Shown here: one piece after another, positions 16,579 to 25,746 of the stretch | Layout: each line of letters starts with the position of its first letter | Numbering within the stretch: position 1 is the first letter of the stretch | Assembly: GCF_003574445.1 (NCBI RefSeq) | Contig: NZ_KZ984552.1 | Coordinates: 248,001-312,000, forward strand | From: Streptomyces sp. YIM 130001 | GTDB lineage: Bacteria; Actinomycetota; Actinomycetes; Streptomycetales; Streptomycetaceae | Reading direction: 5' to 3' | DNA length: 64,000 nucleotides | The notes under the pieces: generated by a model | The model's input: only the letters and a program-made list of their open reading frames with translations | What the model was told of the DNA's origin: nothing | Database searches by the model: none | Program-made: the position numbers and the translations under genes

Positions 16579-17508
16579 TCACCCGGCGGCCAGCTCGCCG
16601 AGCAACTGCCAGGTGCGCTTGCGGTCCGCGTCGCCGCCCAGCTCGGTGGCCGTCACGACCACCTCCGTCGCTCCCGCGTCGCGATAGCGCCGGACCGCGT
16701 CCGCCACCGTCCGCTCGTCGCCGATCGCCGCGAGGTGCGCGGCCCGTTCCGCACCCGAGAGCGCGATCACCCGCTGGTACGACGGGATCGTGTCGTAGAA
16801 GGCGAATTCGGTGGCGGCCCGCTCGCGCACCGCGTCCGGGTCGGAGGTCACGACGCCGGGAACCAGCGCCACCACACGGGGAGCGGGACGGCCCGCCGCC
16901 TCGGCCGCCTTCGTCAGCGCGGGCACCACATGCTCCTCCAGCGCCTTCGGACCGGCCAGGAACGGCAGCGTCCCGTCGGCCAGTTCACCTGTGACCCGCA
17001 GCGCCTGCGGTCCCATCGCGGCCACCAGGAGTGGCACCGGCGGCTCGGTGCCACCCGGTACCCGTGCCGGCCTGGGGGTGTTGGCCGTGAGCAACTCGCC
17101 CTGGAATTCGGCGGTCCCGGTCGCCAGCAGCCCCCGCAGCGCCGTGAGGAACTCGCGCAGCAACCGGATCGGCCGCTCGTGCGGAATCCCGAACGCCGAC
17201 TCCACCAGAGCCTTGGCGCCGAGGCCGAGCCCCAGGTGGTAGCGGCCACCCGTCGCCGCCTGTGCGGTCTGCGCCTGGCTGGAGACGATCAGCGGGTGCC
17301 GGCCGAAGACCGGGATCGCGGACGATCCCACCTGCAGCTCGGGGACCTCCCGCCCCACGATCGCTGCCAGGGTCGCCGAGTCGTACCCGAGAGTCTGGGC
17401 GAACCAGCCCGAGGTCAGTCCGGTCGCGGCGGCCTCACGTGCTCGCAGCACGGTGTCATCGATCGATGTGGGCTCGGAGCCCGAGATGAGGACTACTCCG
17501 ACAGTCAT
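16579..17508 (-). CDS. LLM-class F420-dependent oxidoreductase
   Basis: A 309-residue luciferase-like monooxygenase-fold protein starting MTVGVVLISGSEPTSI. Conserved blocks are GWFAQTLGYDSATLAAIVG, SSAIPVFGRHPLIVSSQAQT, GRYHLGLGLGAKALVE and VPLLVAAMGPQALRVTGELADG. This branch of the TIM-barrel family uses reduced F420 or FMN; the substrate is unknown. ATG at 17506-17508 was preferred over the longer open frame because it leads directly into the first beta strand. Confidence 0.85.
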   Translation of the reverse strand: MTVGVVLISGSEPTSIDDTVLRAREAAATGLTSGWFAQTLGYDSATLAAIVGREVPELQVGSSAIPVFGRHPLIVSSQAQTAQAATGGRYHLGLGLGAKALVESAFGIPHERPIRLLREFLTALRGLLATGTAEFQGELLTANTPRPARVPGGTEPPVPLLVAAMGPQALRVTGELADGTLPFLAGPKALEEHVVPALTKAAEAAGRPAPRVVALVPGVVTSDPDAVRERAATEFAFYDTIPSYQRVIALSGAERAAHLAAIGDERTVADAVRRYRDAGATEVVVTATELGGDADRKRTWQLLGELAAG

Positions 17509-17605
17509 GTCAGGATCCAACTCCCGCAGGACGGACGGAATTTCCGTAGAAGTGTTAAAGGTTCGTGTCGTCGGCACGAAGCGGGCGGTGGCTCTGCCGG
17601 GCCGC

Positions 17606-18136
17606 TCAGAAGTCGGCGACCACCCGCTCGTCGACGCGTCCGACGGACTCCTGGCCGAACTGCCGCATGTACCGCTCGCGCACCTGCTCGATCCTGGCGT
17701 CCCGCGCGGGTGCTTCCGCGATCGGGTACAGCAGCGTCAGTTCGTAGGAACGCTCCCGCTCGATGCGGCCGTTCGCGTCGCGCCACTGGCCCCGGCCCTC
17801 CTGGACGGTCAGCCCGTCGGGGAAGTACGGGGTGACCTCGCGGTCGATGAAGCGGGTGAACTGCCGTTCGGTCACGGCCGGACCGCCGTCGGGCCGTTCG
17901 GTGCCGAACAGCAGCCGTGTCTCCAGGTAGGCCGCGCGGGCTGCGGGGCGGGTCTCGTGCGATGCGTGGGCAGCCGTGGGGCGCATCTCCTGGGACGCCT
18001 GGGCGGCGCCCGGTGCGGCGCAGGTGAGCAGGGCGAGCGCCGTGACGAGTACGCCTGCTCGGGTGCGGGCGGAGGCGGGCCGGCGGGTGCGTGGTACGAC
18101 GGTGTCGGGCTTGGTCCGGGGCGTGCGCAGGTGCAT
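17606..18136 (-). CDS. DUF3574 domain secreted protein, possible lipoprotein
   Basis: A 176-residue protein (ATG at 18134-18136). A long basic n-region, MHLRTPRTKPDTVVPRTRR, leads to a hydrophobic core GVLVTALALLTCAAPGAAQA. LLTC could be a lipobox, otherwise cleavage follows AQA. The mature part, from YLETRLLFGTERPDGG through FTRFIDREVTPYFPDGLTVQEG to SYELTLLYP, is the DUF3574 domain of unknown function. It is co-directional with the luciferase-like gene, about 97 bases upstream of it. Confidence 0.82.
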   Translation of the reverse strand: MHLRTPRTKPDTVVPRTRRPASARTRAGVLVTALALLTCAAPGAAQASQEMRPTAAHASHETRPAARAAYLETRLLFGTERPDGGPAVTERQFTRFIDREVTPYFPDGLTVQEGRGQWRDANGRIERERSYELTLLYPIAEAPARDARIEQVRERYMRQFGQESVGRVDERVVADF

Positions 18137-18388
18137 GGGGCTGATCCTCTCGGCGGGGTGTCGCCCGGACAACGGCGACCGGCCTGCAAGGACACGCCCG
18201 CCCCCGCGCTCCGAGGTGAGGATCCGCACGGATGGCGGGTCGGGCGGCCGGGAGCGATGCGTGCGTAAGACGCAGGGGTGTCGGTGCACGTGGGCGTGGG
18301 CGTGGAACCGAGACTGCACGCGCAGGCGGCGTCGAACCGTCATGCGCGTACGTGGACCATCGAGCGGTGGTCGTACGGGGGAGGGCGG

Positions 18389-19660
18389 TCAGGCTCCGAT
18401 GCCGGCCTCGCGCAACAGCCTTTCGACCGAGCCCCATTCGGGGTCCACCGGAGCCGTTCGTCGTTCGCCGACGCCCCGGTCCTTGAATCCGCTGGATGTG
18501 GCGATGCACACCGCCGGGCCTTCGGCGCGTACCGCCGCCGCGTCCTCGAGCCCTCGCAACCCTGCGAGACCCGCGGCGGACGACAGCTCGAACCACAGCC
18601 CCGCATCGGCGAGTTCACGCTGCGCCGCCCGCATCTGCGGGTCGTCGACGAGGAGGGACCGTCCCGCGCCGCGCGACATCGCGAGCACCCCGCGATGGCC
18701 GCCGACCGGGCATCCGATCGAGTAGGCGGCCGTCGGCCCGAGCTCGACACGCGCCGCGGCCGCCCCGGTCCCCAGCGCCGCCGCGAGCGGTCCACCGGCC
18801 GCGGGCTCGCAGCTGAACACCCGTGGCACCCGGTCCACGAGGCCGAGGCGGTGCAGCTCCGTGAAGCCCTTCCACACCCCGAAGAGCAGCTCGCCGTAGC
18901 CCGTGGGCACGAACACCGAGCCGGGGGCGCCGAGTTCGGCCGCGATCTCGTAGGCGACCGTCTTGTAGCCCTCCGGGCCCCAGGCGTGGCCGGTGTGGAA
19001 CCGTGTCAGGTTGCTGGCCGGATGGAAGCCGAAGGTGTCGGCGATCCGCTCGGCCAACGGCCAGCGTGCGTCGACCGGCACGGGCAGCACCACCGCCCCG
19101 TACGCGTCGACCATCGAGGCCACCGCGGGCGGCGCTCCGGCCGAGCTCAGGATCACGCAGCGCAGTCCGGCTCGTGCTGCGTAGGCCGCCGCGGAAGCGC
19201 CGTGGTTGCCGGAGGAGGCGACCACGATCCCCGGGGCGCCCGCACCCTTCGCGGCCGACGCGGTCACGCGGTTGAGGCGGTCCTTGTGGCTCCACGTCGG
19301 GTTGCGGGACTCGTCCTTCACGAACACCCCGTCGTCGAGCTCGACCAGCGGCGTGCCGCCCTCTCCGAGTCCGGGAGTGAGTAGCGGGGGCAGCAGCGCC
19401 GCCCAGCGGTCGTGGCCCGAGGAGGCGCGAAGGGAGCCGCGCGACCGGTCGCCGTCGGGGCGCCGCGGCGCACTCAGGAAATCGTCCTCCACGCGCGCGT
19501 AGTCGTAGTCGACCTCCACCGGATACGACATCGTCTCCGTGCTGGTCCGCGGACAACCCCGGGTGAGCGGCGGCCACAGCGGGTACTCGACCGCTGGATC
19601 GCCCAGTGACCGCTGGACCGTCGCCAGCGAAACGTTCGACCGCTCAGTCTTCGAAGTCAT
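18389..19660 (-). CDS. Threonine synthase-like PLP-dependent enzyme
   Basis: A 423-residue fold-type II PLP enzyme. After an N-terminal region, GGTPLVELDDGVFVKDES leads to NPTWSHKDRLNRV, where K is the probable Schiff-base lysine, then VVASSGNHGASAAAYAARAG binds the phosphate. VFVPTGYGELLFGVWKGF and the C-terminal CIATSSGFKD complete the pattern. The family includes threonine synthase, threonine dehydratase and diaminopropionate-type lyases; the reaction here is not settled. It is divergent from the amidohydrolase at 19752, with 91 bases between the starts. Confidence 0.82.
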   Translation of the reverse strand: MTSKTERSNVSLATVQRSLGDPAVEYPLWPPLTRGCPRTSTETMSYPVEVDYDYARVEDDFLSAPRRPDGDRSRGSLRASSGHDRWAALLPPLLTPGLGEGGTPLVELDDGVFVKDESRNPTWSHKDRLNRVTASAAKGAGAPGIVVASSGNHGASAAAYAARAGLRCVILSSAGAPPAVASMVDAYGAVVLPVPVDARWPLAERIADTFGFHPASNLTRFHTGHAWGPEGYKTVAYEIAAELGAPGSVFVPTGYGELLFGVWKGFTELHRLGLVDRVPRVFSCEPAAGGPLAAALGTGAAAARVELGPTAAYSIGCPVGGHRGVLAMSRGAGRSLLVDDPQMRAAQRELADAGLWFELSSAAGLAGLRGLEDAAAVRAEGPAVCIATSSGFKDRGVGERRTAPVDPEWGSVERLLREAGIGA

Positions 19661-19751
19661 GGCCCGAGCCTAGGGTCAGTCCTCCCTCCGGCTCGCGGCC
19701 CGGGTACGCCGCCGGCGTGACCGGGCCACCCGCGCCCCGTACCGTTGCGGG

Positions 19752-21113
19752 ATGACGTCTCGTGCGTACGACGGACCGGCCGATCTCGTCATCACGGACT
19801 GCACCGCGCTCGTGCCCGGCCCGGACGGGCAGCCGCAGTTCGTCGAGGACGCGGGGATCGTGGTGCGTGACGGCATCGTCGCCGACGTCACCGCTTCGGC
19901 CCGCGCGGCGGAGGCGCCCGCGGCCGAACGCATCGACGCACACGGGCAGATCGCCATGCCGGGCCTGGTCAACTGCCATACGCATGCGGGCATGGCGGCC
20001 TTGCGGGGCATCGCCGAGGACCTGCCGATCGAGCAGTGGTTCAACGACCGCATCTGGCCCGTCGAGTCCCGGCTCACCGACGAGGACGTGGCGTGGGGCA
20101 CGCGGCTCGCCTGCGCCGAGATGATCCGGGCCGGAGTGACCTGCTTCGCGGACCACTACTTCGCCATGGACAAGGTCGCCGAGGTCGTCACCGAGTGCGG
20201 GATGCGGGCCGATCTGGGCTGGGCGCATTTCTCCTCGCAAGGCCCCGAGGTCGCCGCCCGGTCCCTCGATTTCGCCCTCTCCGCGCGCGGCACCGCCGGT
20301 GGACGCATCACCACCAGCCTCGCCCCGCATGCCCCGTACACCGTCGACGACGCCGACCTGGCCCGGATCGCCGAGCTGGCCGCCCGGCACGGTCTGCCCG
20401 TCCATCTGCACGCCGCCGAGAACCGCGACCAGACCGAGGCGAGCCTGGCCCGGCACGGCCGCACACCCATCGAGGTGCTGCGCGACACCGGACTGCTCGA
20501 CGTCGACGTCCTCATCGCGCACGGCACCGGGATCGTCGAACGGGACCTGCCGGTGCTCGCCGCCGCCCGCGGCCGTATCGCCGTGGCCTGCGCGCCCCGC
20601 GGCTATCTCAAGTTCGGCTGGGACACCACCCCGATCGCACAGCTCGCCGAACTGGGCATCCCCGTCGGCCTCGCCACCGACGGAGCGGCCTCCAACAACA
20701 CCCTCGACGTGTGGGAGTCGATGACACTCACCGCACTCGTCCAGAAGTCCGTGACGCGCGACCCGACCTGGCTCACCGCCCGCCAGGCGCTGCACCACGC
20801 CACCGTCCAGAGCGCGCGGGCGGTCGGCCTCGCAGGCGTGATCGGCGAGATCGCCCCTGGTCGGAAGGCCGACATCGTCCTCGTCGACCTCACGGGGCCG
20901 CACACCCAGCCGGTGCACGACCTCGCATCGACCCTCGTGCACAGCGCCCGTTCCAGCGACGTGACGACCACGATCGTGGACGGCCGCATCCTGATGCGCG
21001 ACCGCACCCTGGTCACCCTCGACCTGCCCCGCATCACCGCGGAACTGGGACGGCGCCTCCCCGACCTCGTCGCGTACGACCGAGCCGAACGCATCCAGAC
21101 GTACAACGGCTGA
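19752..21113 (+). CDS. Amidohydrolase, MtaD/SsnA-type deaminase family
   Basis: A 453-residue metal-dependent hydrolase. The metal-binding set is visible: PGLVNCHTHAGM (HxH, residues about 76-78), VHLHAAEN (His near residue 219), DVLIAHGTGI (His near residue 257) and LATDGAASNNTLD (Asp near residue 316). The C-terminal composite beta domain has GEIAPGRKADIVLVDL. This is the pattern of 5'-methylthioadenosine, S-adenosylhomocysteine and guanine-type deaminases; the precise substrate is open. ATG 19752 starts 91 bases from a divergent PLP enzyme gene. Confidence 0.88.
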   Translation: MTSRAYDGPADLVITDCTALVPGPDGQPQFVEDAGIVVRDGIVADVTASARAAEAPAAERIDAHGQIAMPGLVNCHTHAGMAALRGIAEDLPIEQWFNDRIWPVESRLTDEDVAWGTRLACAEMIRAGVTCFADHYFAMDKVAEVVTECGMRADLGWAHFSSQGPEVAARSLDFALSARGTAGGRITTSLAPHAPYTVDDADLARIAELAARHGLPVHLHAAENRDQTEASLARHGRTPIEVLRDTGLLDVDVLIAHGTGIVERDLPVLAAARGRIAVACAPRGYLKFGWDTTPIAQLAELGIPVGLATDGAASNNTLDVWESMTLTALVQKSVTRDPTWLTARQALHHATVQSARAVGLAGVIGEIAPGRKADIVLVDLTGPHTQPVHDLASTLVHSARSSDVTTTIVDGRILMRDRTLVTLDLPRITAELGRRLPDLVAYDRAERIQTYNG

Positions 21114-21355
21114 GCGGTACGCCCCGCCTCGCATCGGAACGCAACCCCCGGCAACCCTTGCCCACGCGTCTCACCGAGCGTGACGATCGCAGGGGCCGTG
21201 TTCCAGGTGGCTCGCACCGCCCGAGGGTGCCGCACGGCCAGGGAGCTGCCATGGAGGACCACAGCACACCGTCCGAGGGGCCCTACGGGGCGAGCCGGAT
21301 GGCGCCTCCGCGCGGCCGAAGCCGCGGCATGGGGTCCTTCGAGGGCGCCGGAGCG

Positions 21356-21772
21356 TCAGCGCTCGGCGGAACGCCGCGGGTGCGGTGCGTGCCGCATCCA
21401 GGCGGGCACGGTCCCGGTGAGCCGGCACAGCGTGAGGTACAGGGGTATCGGAGGCGTGTACGGAGCCGTACCGCCGGGCCGGTGGATCAGCCGCGGGCCA
21501 CTCTGGCCACCGGGTACGACAGCACCCGTCGCATACCGCACCGGTGTCGGCCAGTCCATGCAGAACTCGGATCCGGAGGGCACGATCAGCCACCACACCG
21601 GGCCGTCCGCGTACACGCAGCCGATCTTGGGGAGGCGGGCCATCACCTGGCGCCCGAACGCCTCCGGCATACCGACGGCGTCGCAGCCCAGCGGAGTGCG
21701 CATGCCGTCGGGCAAGGGCAGGGACACATCTCCGATGCGCCGTTTCAGCGCAGTCAGGGAGTCGACGGTCAT
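21356..21772 (-). CDS. Conserved-looking hypothetical protein coupled to an anti-sigma-type ATPase
   Basis: A 138-residue protein starting MTVDSLTALKRRIGDVSLPL. The stop of the upstream ATPase and this ATG overlap in TGATG (21774-21770), a clear sign of translational coupling; an alternative in-frame ATG at 21781 would overlap by 10 bases. The middle part, GRQVMARLPKIGCVYADGPVWWLIVPSGSEFCMDWP, looks like a compact alpha-beta domain. I do not recognise a family with certainty. Its fixed link to an HATPase gene suggests it works in the same regulatory set. Confidence 0.75.
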   Translation of the reverse strand: MTVDSLTALKRRIGDVSLPLPDGMRTPLGCDAVGMPEAFGRQVMARLPKIGCVYADGPVWWLIVPSGSEFCMDWPTPVRYATGAVVPGGQSGPRLIHRPGGTAPYTPPIPLYLTLCRLTGTVPAWMRHAPHPRRSAER

Positions 21773-22242
21773 CAGACGCATCCAGGCTCTCCCTCCCTGG
21801 CGAGATCGGCCCAGACGACAAGCCCGAGTCCGCCGGCTGCCTCCTGGGCGCCCCACGCCTTGCTCACCGCGGAGACGAGGAGCAGGCCGCGACCGTGGTC
21901 GTCGTCGCCCGCACGGGACGGATGGGGACTGGGGGTGCCGTCCGCGCACCCCTCGTCACGTACCACTATGCGCAAGGTCCGAGCGACGGAGTCATCGGCG
22001 AGCTCGCAGACGATCTGTTCACTGCCCGTGTGCACCACGGCGTTCGTGACCAGCTCGGATATGACCAGCGCGGCCGTTTCGCAGGTGTCGTCGCCTATCG
22101 ACCACCGCGTCAGGTGATGTCGCGCGAGGCGTCTGGCGCTGGCCACCGAATCGGCGCGGGCTGCCAGCTCGAAGCGACAGCGGCGGTCGCCGACAACGGT
22201 CCCGGCGTGGTGGTGCACAGTACTGGCGTTACCAAGTGCCAC
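21772..22242 (-). CDS. HATPase_c ATP-binding protein (RsbW/anti-sigma-like)
   Basis: A 156-residue GHKL-fold protein. The N box is ETAALVISELVTNAVVHTG, followed by RIVVRDEGCADGTP (G1-like box), GDDDHGRGLLLVSAVSKAWG (G2-like box) and LGLVVWADL at the end. Such small ATPases are common in streptomycetes next to HTH/DUF397 genes and are thought to act as serine kinases or antagonists of regulators. Here it is divergent from the HTH-DUF5753 gene at 22415 and coupled to the downstream hypothetical. Confidence 0.9.
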   Translation of the reverse strand: MALGNASTVHHHAGTVVGDRRCRFELAARADSVASARRLARHHLTRWSIGDDTCETAALVISELVTNAVVHTGSEQIVCELADDSVARTLRIVVRDEGCADGTPSPHPSRAGDDDHGRGLLLVSAVSKAWGAQEAAGGLGLVVWADLAREGEPGCV

Positions 22243-22414
22243 GGCCGGTTCCTAACGGGGCGGACGATTTCACGCATGCCACTATCGCTCTGCCGCGGAC
22301 ACTTGGCAAGGGTCACAATGAAAAGTGCAGAGTGCGGTGTGCTCCCGCGATCCGCGTGGCAGACTGCACCGCGACAGCGACGACAGGCCCGACGGCGGCC
22401 AACAGGAGGCAGTA

Positions 22415-23275
22415 GTGAGCGAGCCGCGGTCCGCTCCCACCGTGGGTCAGGTCGTCCTGGGCAAGCGCCTCCAGGAACTCCGGGAGGGTGCGGGGCTCAA
22501 GCGTGAGGAGGCCGCGAAGGTTCTGCGCGTCGCCCCCGCCACGGTGCGGCGTATGGAGACCGCCGAGGTCACCCTCAAGATTCCCTACCTCCAGCTGCTC
22601 CTGCAGGCTTACGGAACGCCCGCAGACGAGTCCGAATCGTTCATCACCCTCGCCGAGGAGGCGAACCAACCGGGCTGGTGGCAGCGCTACCACGACATCC
22701 TGCCGGGCTGGTTCAGCATGTACGTCAGCCTCGAGGGCGCGGCCTCCCTGATCAGGTCCTACGAGCCCCACTTCGTCCCCGGTCTGCTCCAGACCGAGGA
22801 CTACGCGCGCACGGTACTGCGGTCCGGCGCGGTCGGGCAGACCAGCCCCACGGAAATAGAGCGCCACGTCGACCTGCGCATGCAGCGCCAGGAGCTCCTC
22901 GTCGCCGAGGATGCGCCGCGGCTGTGGGTCGTCATGGATGAAACCGTGCTGCGGCGTGCCGTCGGAGACCCCGGCCTAATGCGCGCTCAGGTGGACCGTC
23001 TCCTCGAGGTCGCCGAACTGCCGAACGTGACCCTCCAGATCGCCGAATTCACCGCCGGACACCACCCCGGCACCTACGGCCCCTTCGTCCTGTTCCGCTT
23101 CGCTGTACCCGAGCTGCAGGACATGGTCTACACGGAGTATCTGACCGGTGCGGTCTACCTCGACCGCCGCGCCGAGGTCGTGACCTATCTCGAGGTCATG
23201 GACCGTATGGCGGCGCAATCGGCTACGGCACACCGCACGAAGGAGATCCTCCGGGATCTCCGCAAGGAGCTGTAA
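22415..23275 (+). CDS. HTH regulator with DUF5753 C-terminal domain (WhiJ/AbaA-ORFA type)
   Basis: A 286-residue protein, GTG start at 22415 with AGGAGG at 22404-22409, 5 bases upstream. Residues about 12-65 form an XRE helix-turn-helix (LGKRLQELREGAGLKREEAAKVL, then VAPATVRRMETAEV). The rest is DUF5753: WWQRYHDILPGWFSMYVSLEGAA, IRSYEPHFVPGLLQTEDYARTVL, HHPGTYGPFVLFRFA and a C-terminal YLDRRAEVVTYLEVMDRMAAQS. Its TAA overlaps the ATG of the DUF397 gene (TAATG). In S. coelicolor such pairs control development and antibiotic production. Confidence 0.93.
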   Translation: MSEPRSAPTVGQVVLGKRLQELREGAGLKREEAAKVLRVAPATVRRMETAEVTLKIPYLQLLLQAYGTPADESESFITLAEEANQPGWWQRYHDILPGWFSMYVSLEGAASLIRSYEPHFVPGLLQTEDYARTVLRSGAVGQTSPTEIERHVDLRMQRQELLVAEDAPRLWVVMDETVLRRAVGDPGLMRAQVDRLLEVAELPNVTLQIAEFTAGHHPGTYGPFVLFRFAVPELQDMVYTEYLTGAVYLDRRAEVVTYLEVMDRMAAQSATAHRTKEILRDLRKEL

Positions 23276-23523
23276 TGGACCACATATCCGACCGGATCTA
23301 CAACGGCATGCCCGCACGCGAACTCGGCTCGGAGGGCTGGCACAAGCCCTGGAGCGGCGGCAACGGCGGTAACTGCGTGGAAGCCATGCGCCTTGCCGAC
23401 GGCCGGATCGCGGTGCGGCAGTCCGCCGACCCCGACGGCCCCGCGCTCATCTACAACAGCGGCGAGATCGACGCGTTCATCCGCGGAGCGAAGTGCGGTC
23501 AGGCCGACTTCCTGCTCTCCTGA
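23275..23523 (+). CDS. DUF397 domain protein
   Basis: An 82-residue protein with the DUF397 signature: WHKPWSGGNGGNCVEA, then RIAVRQSADPDGPALIYN and EIDAFIRGAKCGQADFL. It starts inside the stop codon of the HTH-DUF5753 gene and is surely co-translated with it. DUF397 partners are small acidic proteins that bind and antagonise the HTH protein in the WhiJ/AbaA-like systems. Confidence 0.95.
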   Translation: MDHISDRIYNGMPARELGSEGWHKPWSGGNGGNCVEAMRLADGRIAVRQSADPDGPALIYNSGEIDAFIRGAKCGQADFLLS

Positions 23524-23811
23524 CCCGCCCTCGGCGCGACGGCAGCGCCCCAGCCCGTGCCGGCCGACGACGAAACCGATGAGACCGAGCGTCCTATCGC
23601 CTCCCCTGCGGTGCTCTTTTCCTTGCCACGGCGCGACGGTGTCCGGGCCCAGACGATCCGGGCCCGCCCCGGCGCCCCGACGACCTGGGCGGATCTATCC
23701 GGAGGCTGAGGCGCGGTGCGGCCCGCCGCCTGTGCCTGCCGTACGCGGCGGGCCCCAGGTCGCGTGGGTGGTGAGCTCCTCAGGCGATGAGTTCCTCGGG
23801 TAGTGAGTTCC

Positions 23812-24294
23812 TCAGGCGGTGAGGCCGAGGACCAGGGATGCGCAGCCGGCCAGGGCGGCACCGCCCCGTACGTGGTTCCAGACCGTCCACTCGCGCAGGA
23901 ATCGAGTCCAGTGCTCGGCGCTCTCCGGTGCCTCGGGATCGAGAGCGCCGAGGGCTTCGTTGCGGGGTATGTTCGCCGCCGCCGTCACACCGAAGGAGCC
24001 GAACAGATAGAGCAGGCAGCCGAGCCACAGCTCTATCCGTCCCGCGTCGGGTGACACCACGAACGTCACCACGGCCACCGCGACGGACAGCACCGCGGTG
24101 CCCATGAAGACGCCCAGGAACCAGGCGTTGATGATCACCACGTTGATCTTCTGCATGGCGGCTATCCCCTGTGCGGCCGGCAGGGCGCCCAGGGCCCGCA
24201 TCACCGAGGTGGAGAAGGCGAAGAAGACGCCGGCAACGAGACCGCACCCCAGAGCGGTGAGCAGGGTGAGGACGAAATACGGGCCATCGATCAT
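23812..24294 (-). CDS. DUF1772 (anthrone oxygenase-like) membrane protein
   Basis: A 160-residue protein with four membrane segments: PYFVLTLLTALGCGLVAGVFF, VVIINAWFLGVFMGTAVLSV, ELWLGCLLYLFGSFGV and a C-terminal VRGGAALAGCASLVLGLTA. The FFAFSTSVMRALGALP loop and the NIPRNEAL motif are typical of DUF1772, which includes fungal anthrone oxygenases. The function in bacteria is unknown. It stands alone, 288 bases after the DUF397 gene, on the opposite strand. Confidence 0.88.
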   Translation of the reverse strand: MIDGPYFVLTLLTALGCGLVAGVFFAFSTSVMRALGALPAAQGIAAMQKINVVIINAWFLGVFMGTAVLSVAVAVVTFVVSPDAGRIELWLGCLLYLFGSFGVTAAANIPRNEALGALDPEAPESAEHWTRFLREWTVWNHVRGGAALAGCASLVLGLTA

Positions 24295-24527
24295 GACAAT
24301 TCCCGATCTACGAAGGCTGGTTGGCGATAACTCGTAGGTCCGATACCTGGGGTGGAGTCAGTTGCCGGCTCGGACGTCGAAGATCCTGCAGTGCGTGACG
24401 TACCGCTACAAGTGAATTGCTTCCGGCTCTGGCGGGCCATGGCCGAGGCGCGCGCCGGCATACGCCGTCGTCTCGTCCGCACGAGACGGGCCGCCCGGCC
24501 CACCGCGCGTCCGAGCGCCGATGCATG

Positions 24528-25205
24528 ATGGGGCCCGTGCACCTGCAACCGATCACCTGGCAGCGGCTGGTCCGAGCCGTGACCGACCGCCTGCCGGAGC
24601 ACCGGGCCGAACACGATGACCCGTGGCTGAGGGTCGCGGTCGACGGGGCACCGGCCGCGGATCCCGGCGGCTTCGCCGCACAACTGACCGACGTATTGCG
24701 GGAACAAGGCCGCCCCACGCTCTCGGTCGACACCCACGGCTTTCTGCGACCTGCATCACTGCGCTTCGAGTTCGGACACGAGGACGTCGACAGTTACTAC
24801 GACGGGTGGTTCGACACCGGTGCACTGTGGCGGGAGGTGTTCGGACCGCTCGAGGCCGGTGGGAGCGGGCGGGTGCTGCCCGACCTGTGGGACCCGGAGC
24901 GGGACCGCGCCACGCGCAGCCCGTACGTCCAACTCCCGCCGGGCGGTGTGCTCGTCGTCCACGGCCCCTTTCTCCTCGGGCACTGGTACCCCTTCGACCT
25001 CGTCGTGCATCTCGCCCTGTCTTCCGGAGCACTACGGCGACGTACCTCCGAGGCCGAACGATGGACGCTGCCGGCCTTCGCCCGCTACGAGTCCGAGGTG
25101 GCGCCCGCGGAGGCCGCGGACGTGCTCGTCAGGGCGGACGATCCGAACCGCCCGGCATGGCGCGGCCGGGATGGCTCCGACGCCGGTCGGGACGGATCCC
25201 GATGA
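24528..25205 (+). CDS. Uridine kinase-like protein with an eroded P-loop
   Basis: A 225-residue protein in the P-loop nucleoside kinase-like family of streptomycetes. The N-terminal VDGAPAADPGGFAAQL occupies the Walker A position but lacks the GXXXXGK(S/T) core. Other family features are SVDTHGFLRPASLRFEFG, DVDSYYDGWFDTGALWREVF, DLWDPERDRATRSPYV and VLVVHGPFLLGHWYPFDLVVHL. ATG 24525, ATG 24528 and GTG 24537 are all possible starts. Without a phosphate-binding loop, kinase activity is doubtful. Confidence 0.75.
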   Translation: MGPVHLQPITWQRLVRAVTDRLPEHRAEHDDPWLRVAVDGAPAADPGGFAAQLTDVLREQGRPTLSVDTHGFLRPASLRFEFGHEDVDSYYDGWFDTGALWREVFGPLEAGGSGRVLPDLWDPERDRATRSPYVQLPPGGVLVVHGPFLLGHWYPFDLVVHLALSSGALRRRTSEAERWTLPAFARYESEVAPAEAADVLVRADDPNRPAWRGRDGSDAGRDGSR

Positions 25206-25326
25206 CGGTCCGTGACGCCGGTCGGTGAGCGGGTGCGCGCCGGTCGGGCCGGGACGAGAATGAGTCCGCCGGTACCAGCGGCGCTTCCCGCGTCTCGCCG
25301 GCCGTCCGGACCGCAGGAGGTACCAG

Positions 25327-25746
25327 ATGACCACCGCCGGAGACATCATGCACCGCGGCGCCCAGTGGATCCCTGGCCACGAGACGCTGGACCGGGCGGC
25401 ACAACTCATGAACCGCCTCAACGTGGGCGCCCTGCCGATCAGCGACGAGAACGAGCGCCTCTGCGGCATCCTCACCGACCGGGACATAGTCGTGGGCTGT
25501 GTGGCGAAGGGGCACGATCCCGCCAAGGTGACCGCCGCCGACATGGCGCAGGGCACTCCTCGGTGGATCGCCGCGGACGCCGACGTGGGTGAGGTGCTGG
25601 AGGAGATGAAGGGACACCAGATCCGCAGGCTGCCCGTGATCGAGAACAAGCGGCTCGTCGGGATGATCAGCGAGGCCGATCTGGCGCATCACCTCTCCGA
25701 CACGCAGATCGCAGGCTGGGCCGAGAGCGTCTACGCCCAGGGCTGA
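25327..25746 (+). CDS. Tandem CBS domain protein
   Basis: A 139-residue protein that is nothing but two CBS motifs: GDIMHRGAQWIPGHETLDRAA through VGALPISDENERLCGILTDRDI, then GEVLEEMKGHQIRRLPVIENK to LVGMISEADLAHHL. CBS pairs bind adenine nucleotides and sense energy state. CAGGAGG lies 7 bases before ATG 25327. The protein has the usual form of hypoxia/dormancy-type CBS proteins in actinobacteria, but no regulator gene is adjacent. Confidence 0.92.
   Translation: MTTAGDIMHRGAQWIPGHETLDRAAQLMNRLNVGALPISDENERLCGILTDRDIVVGCVAKGHDPAKVTAADMAQGTPRWIAADADVGEVLEEMKGHQIRRLPVIENKRLVGMISEADLAHHLSDTQIAGWAESVYAQG

Noticed and set aside
17509..17605. Regulatory site between the DUF3574 and LLM genes
   Set aside because: No palindrome or promoter-like pair stands out above background.
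21180..21355. Possible small forward gene after the amidohydrolase (ATG 21251)
   Set aside because: The frame continues antisense into the 138-residue gene and ATPase genes and has no family-like content.
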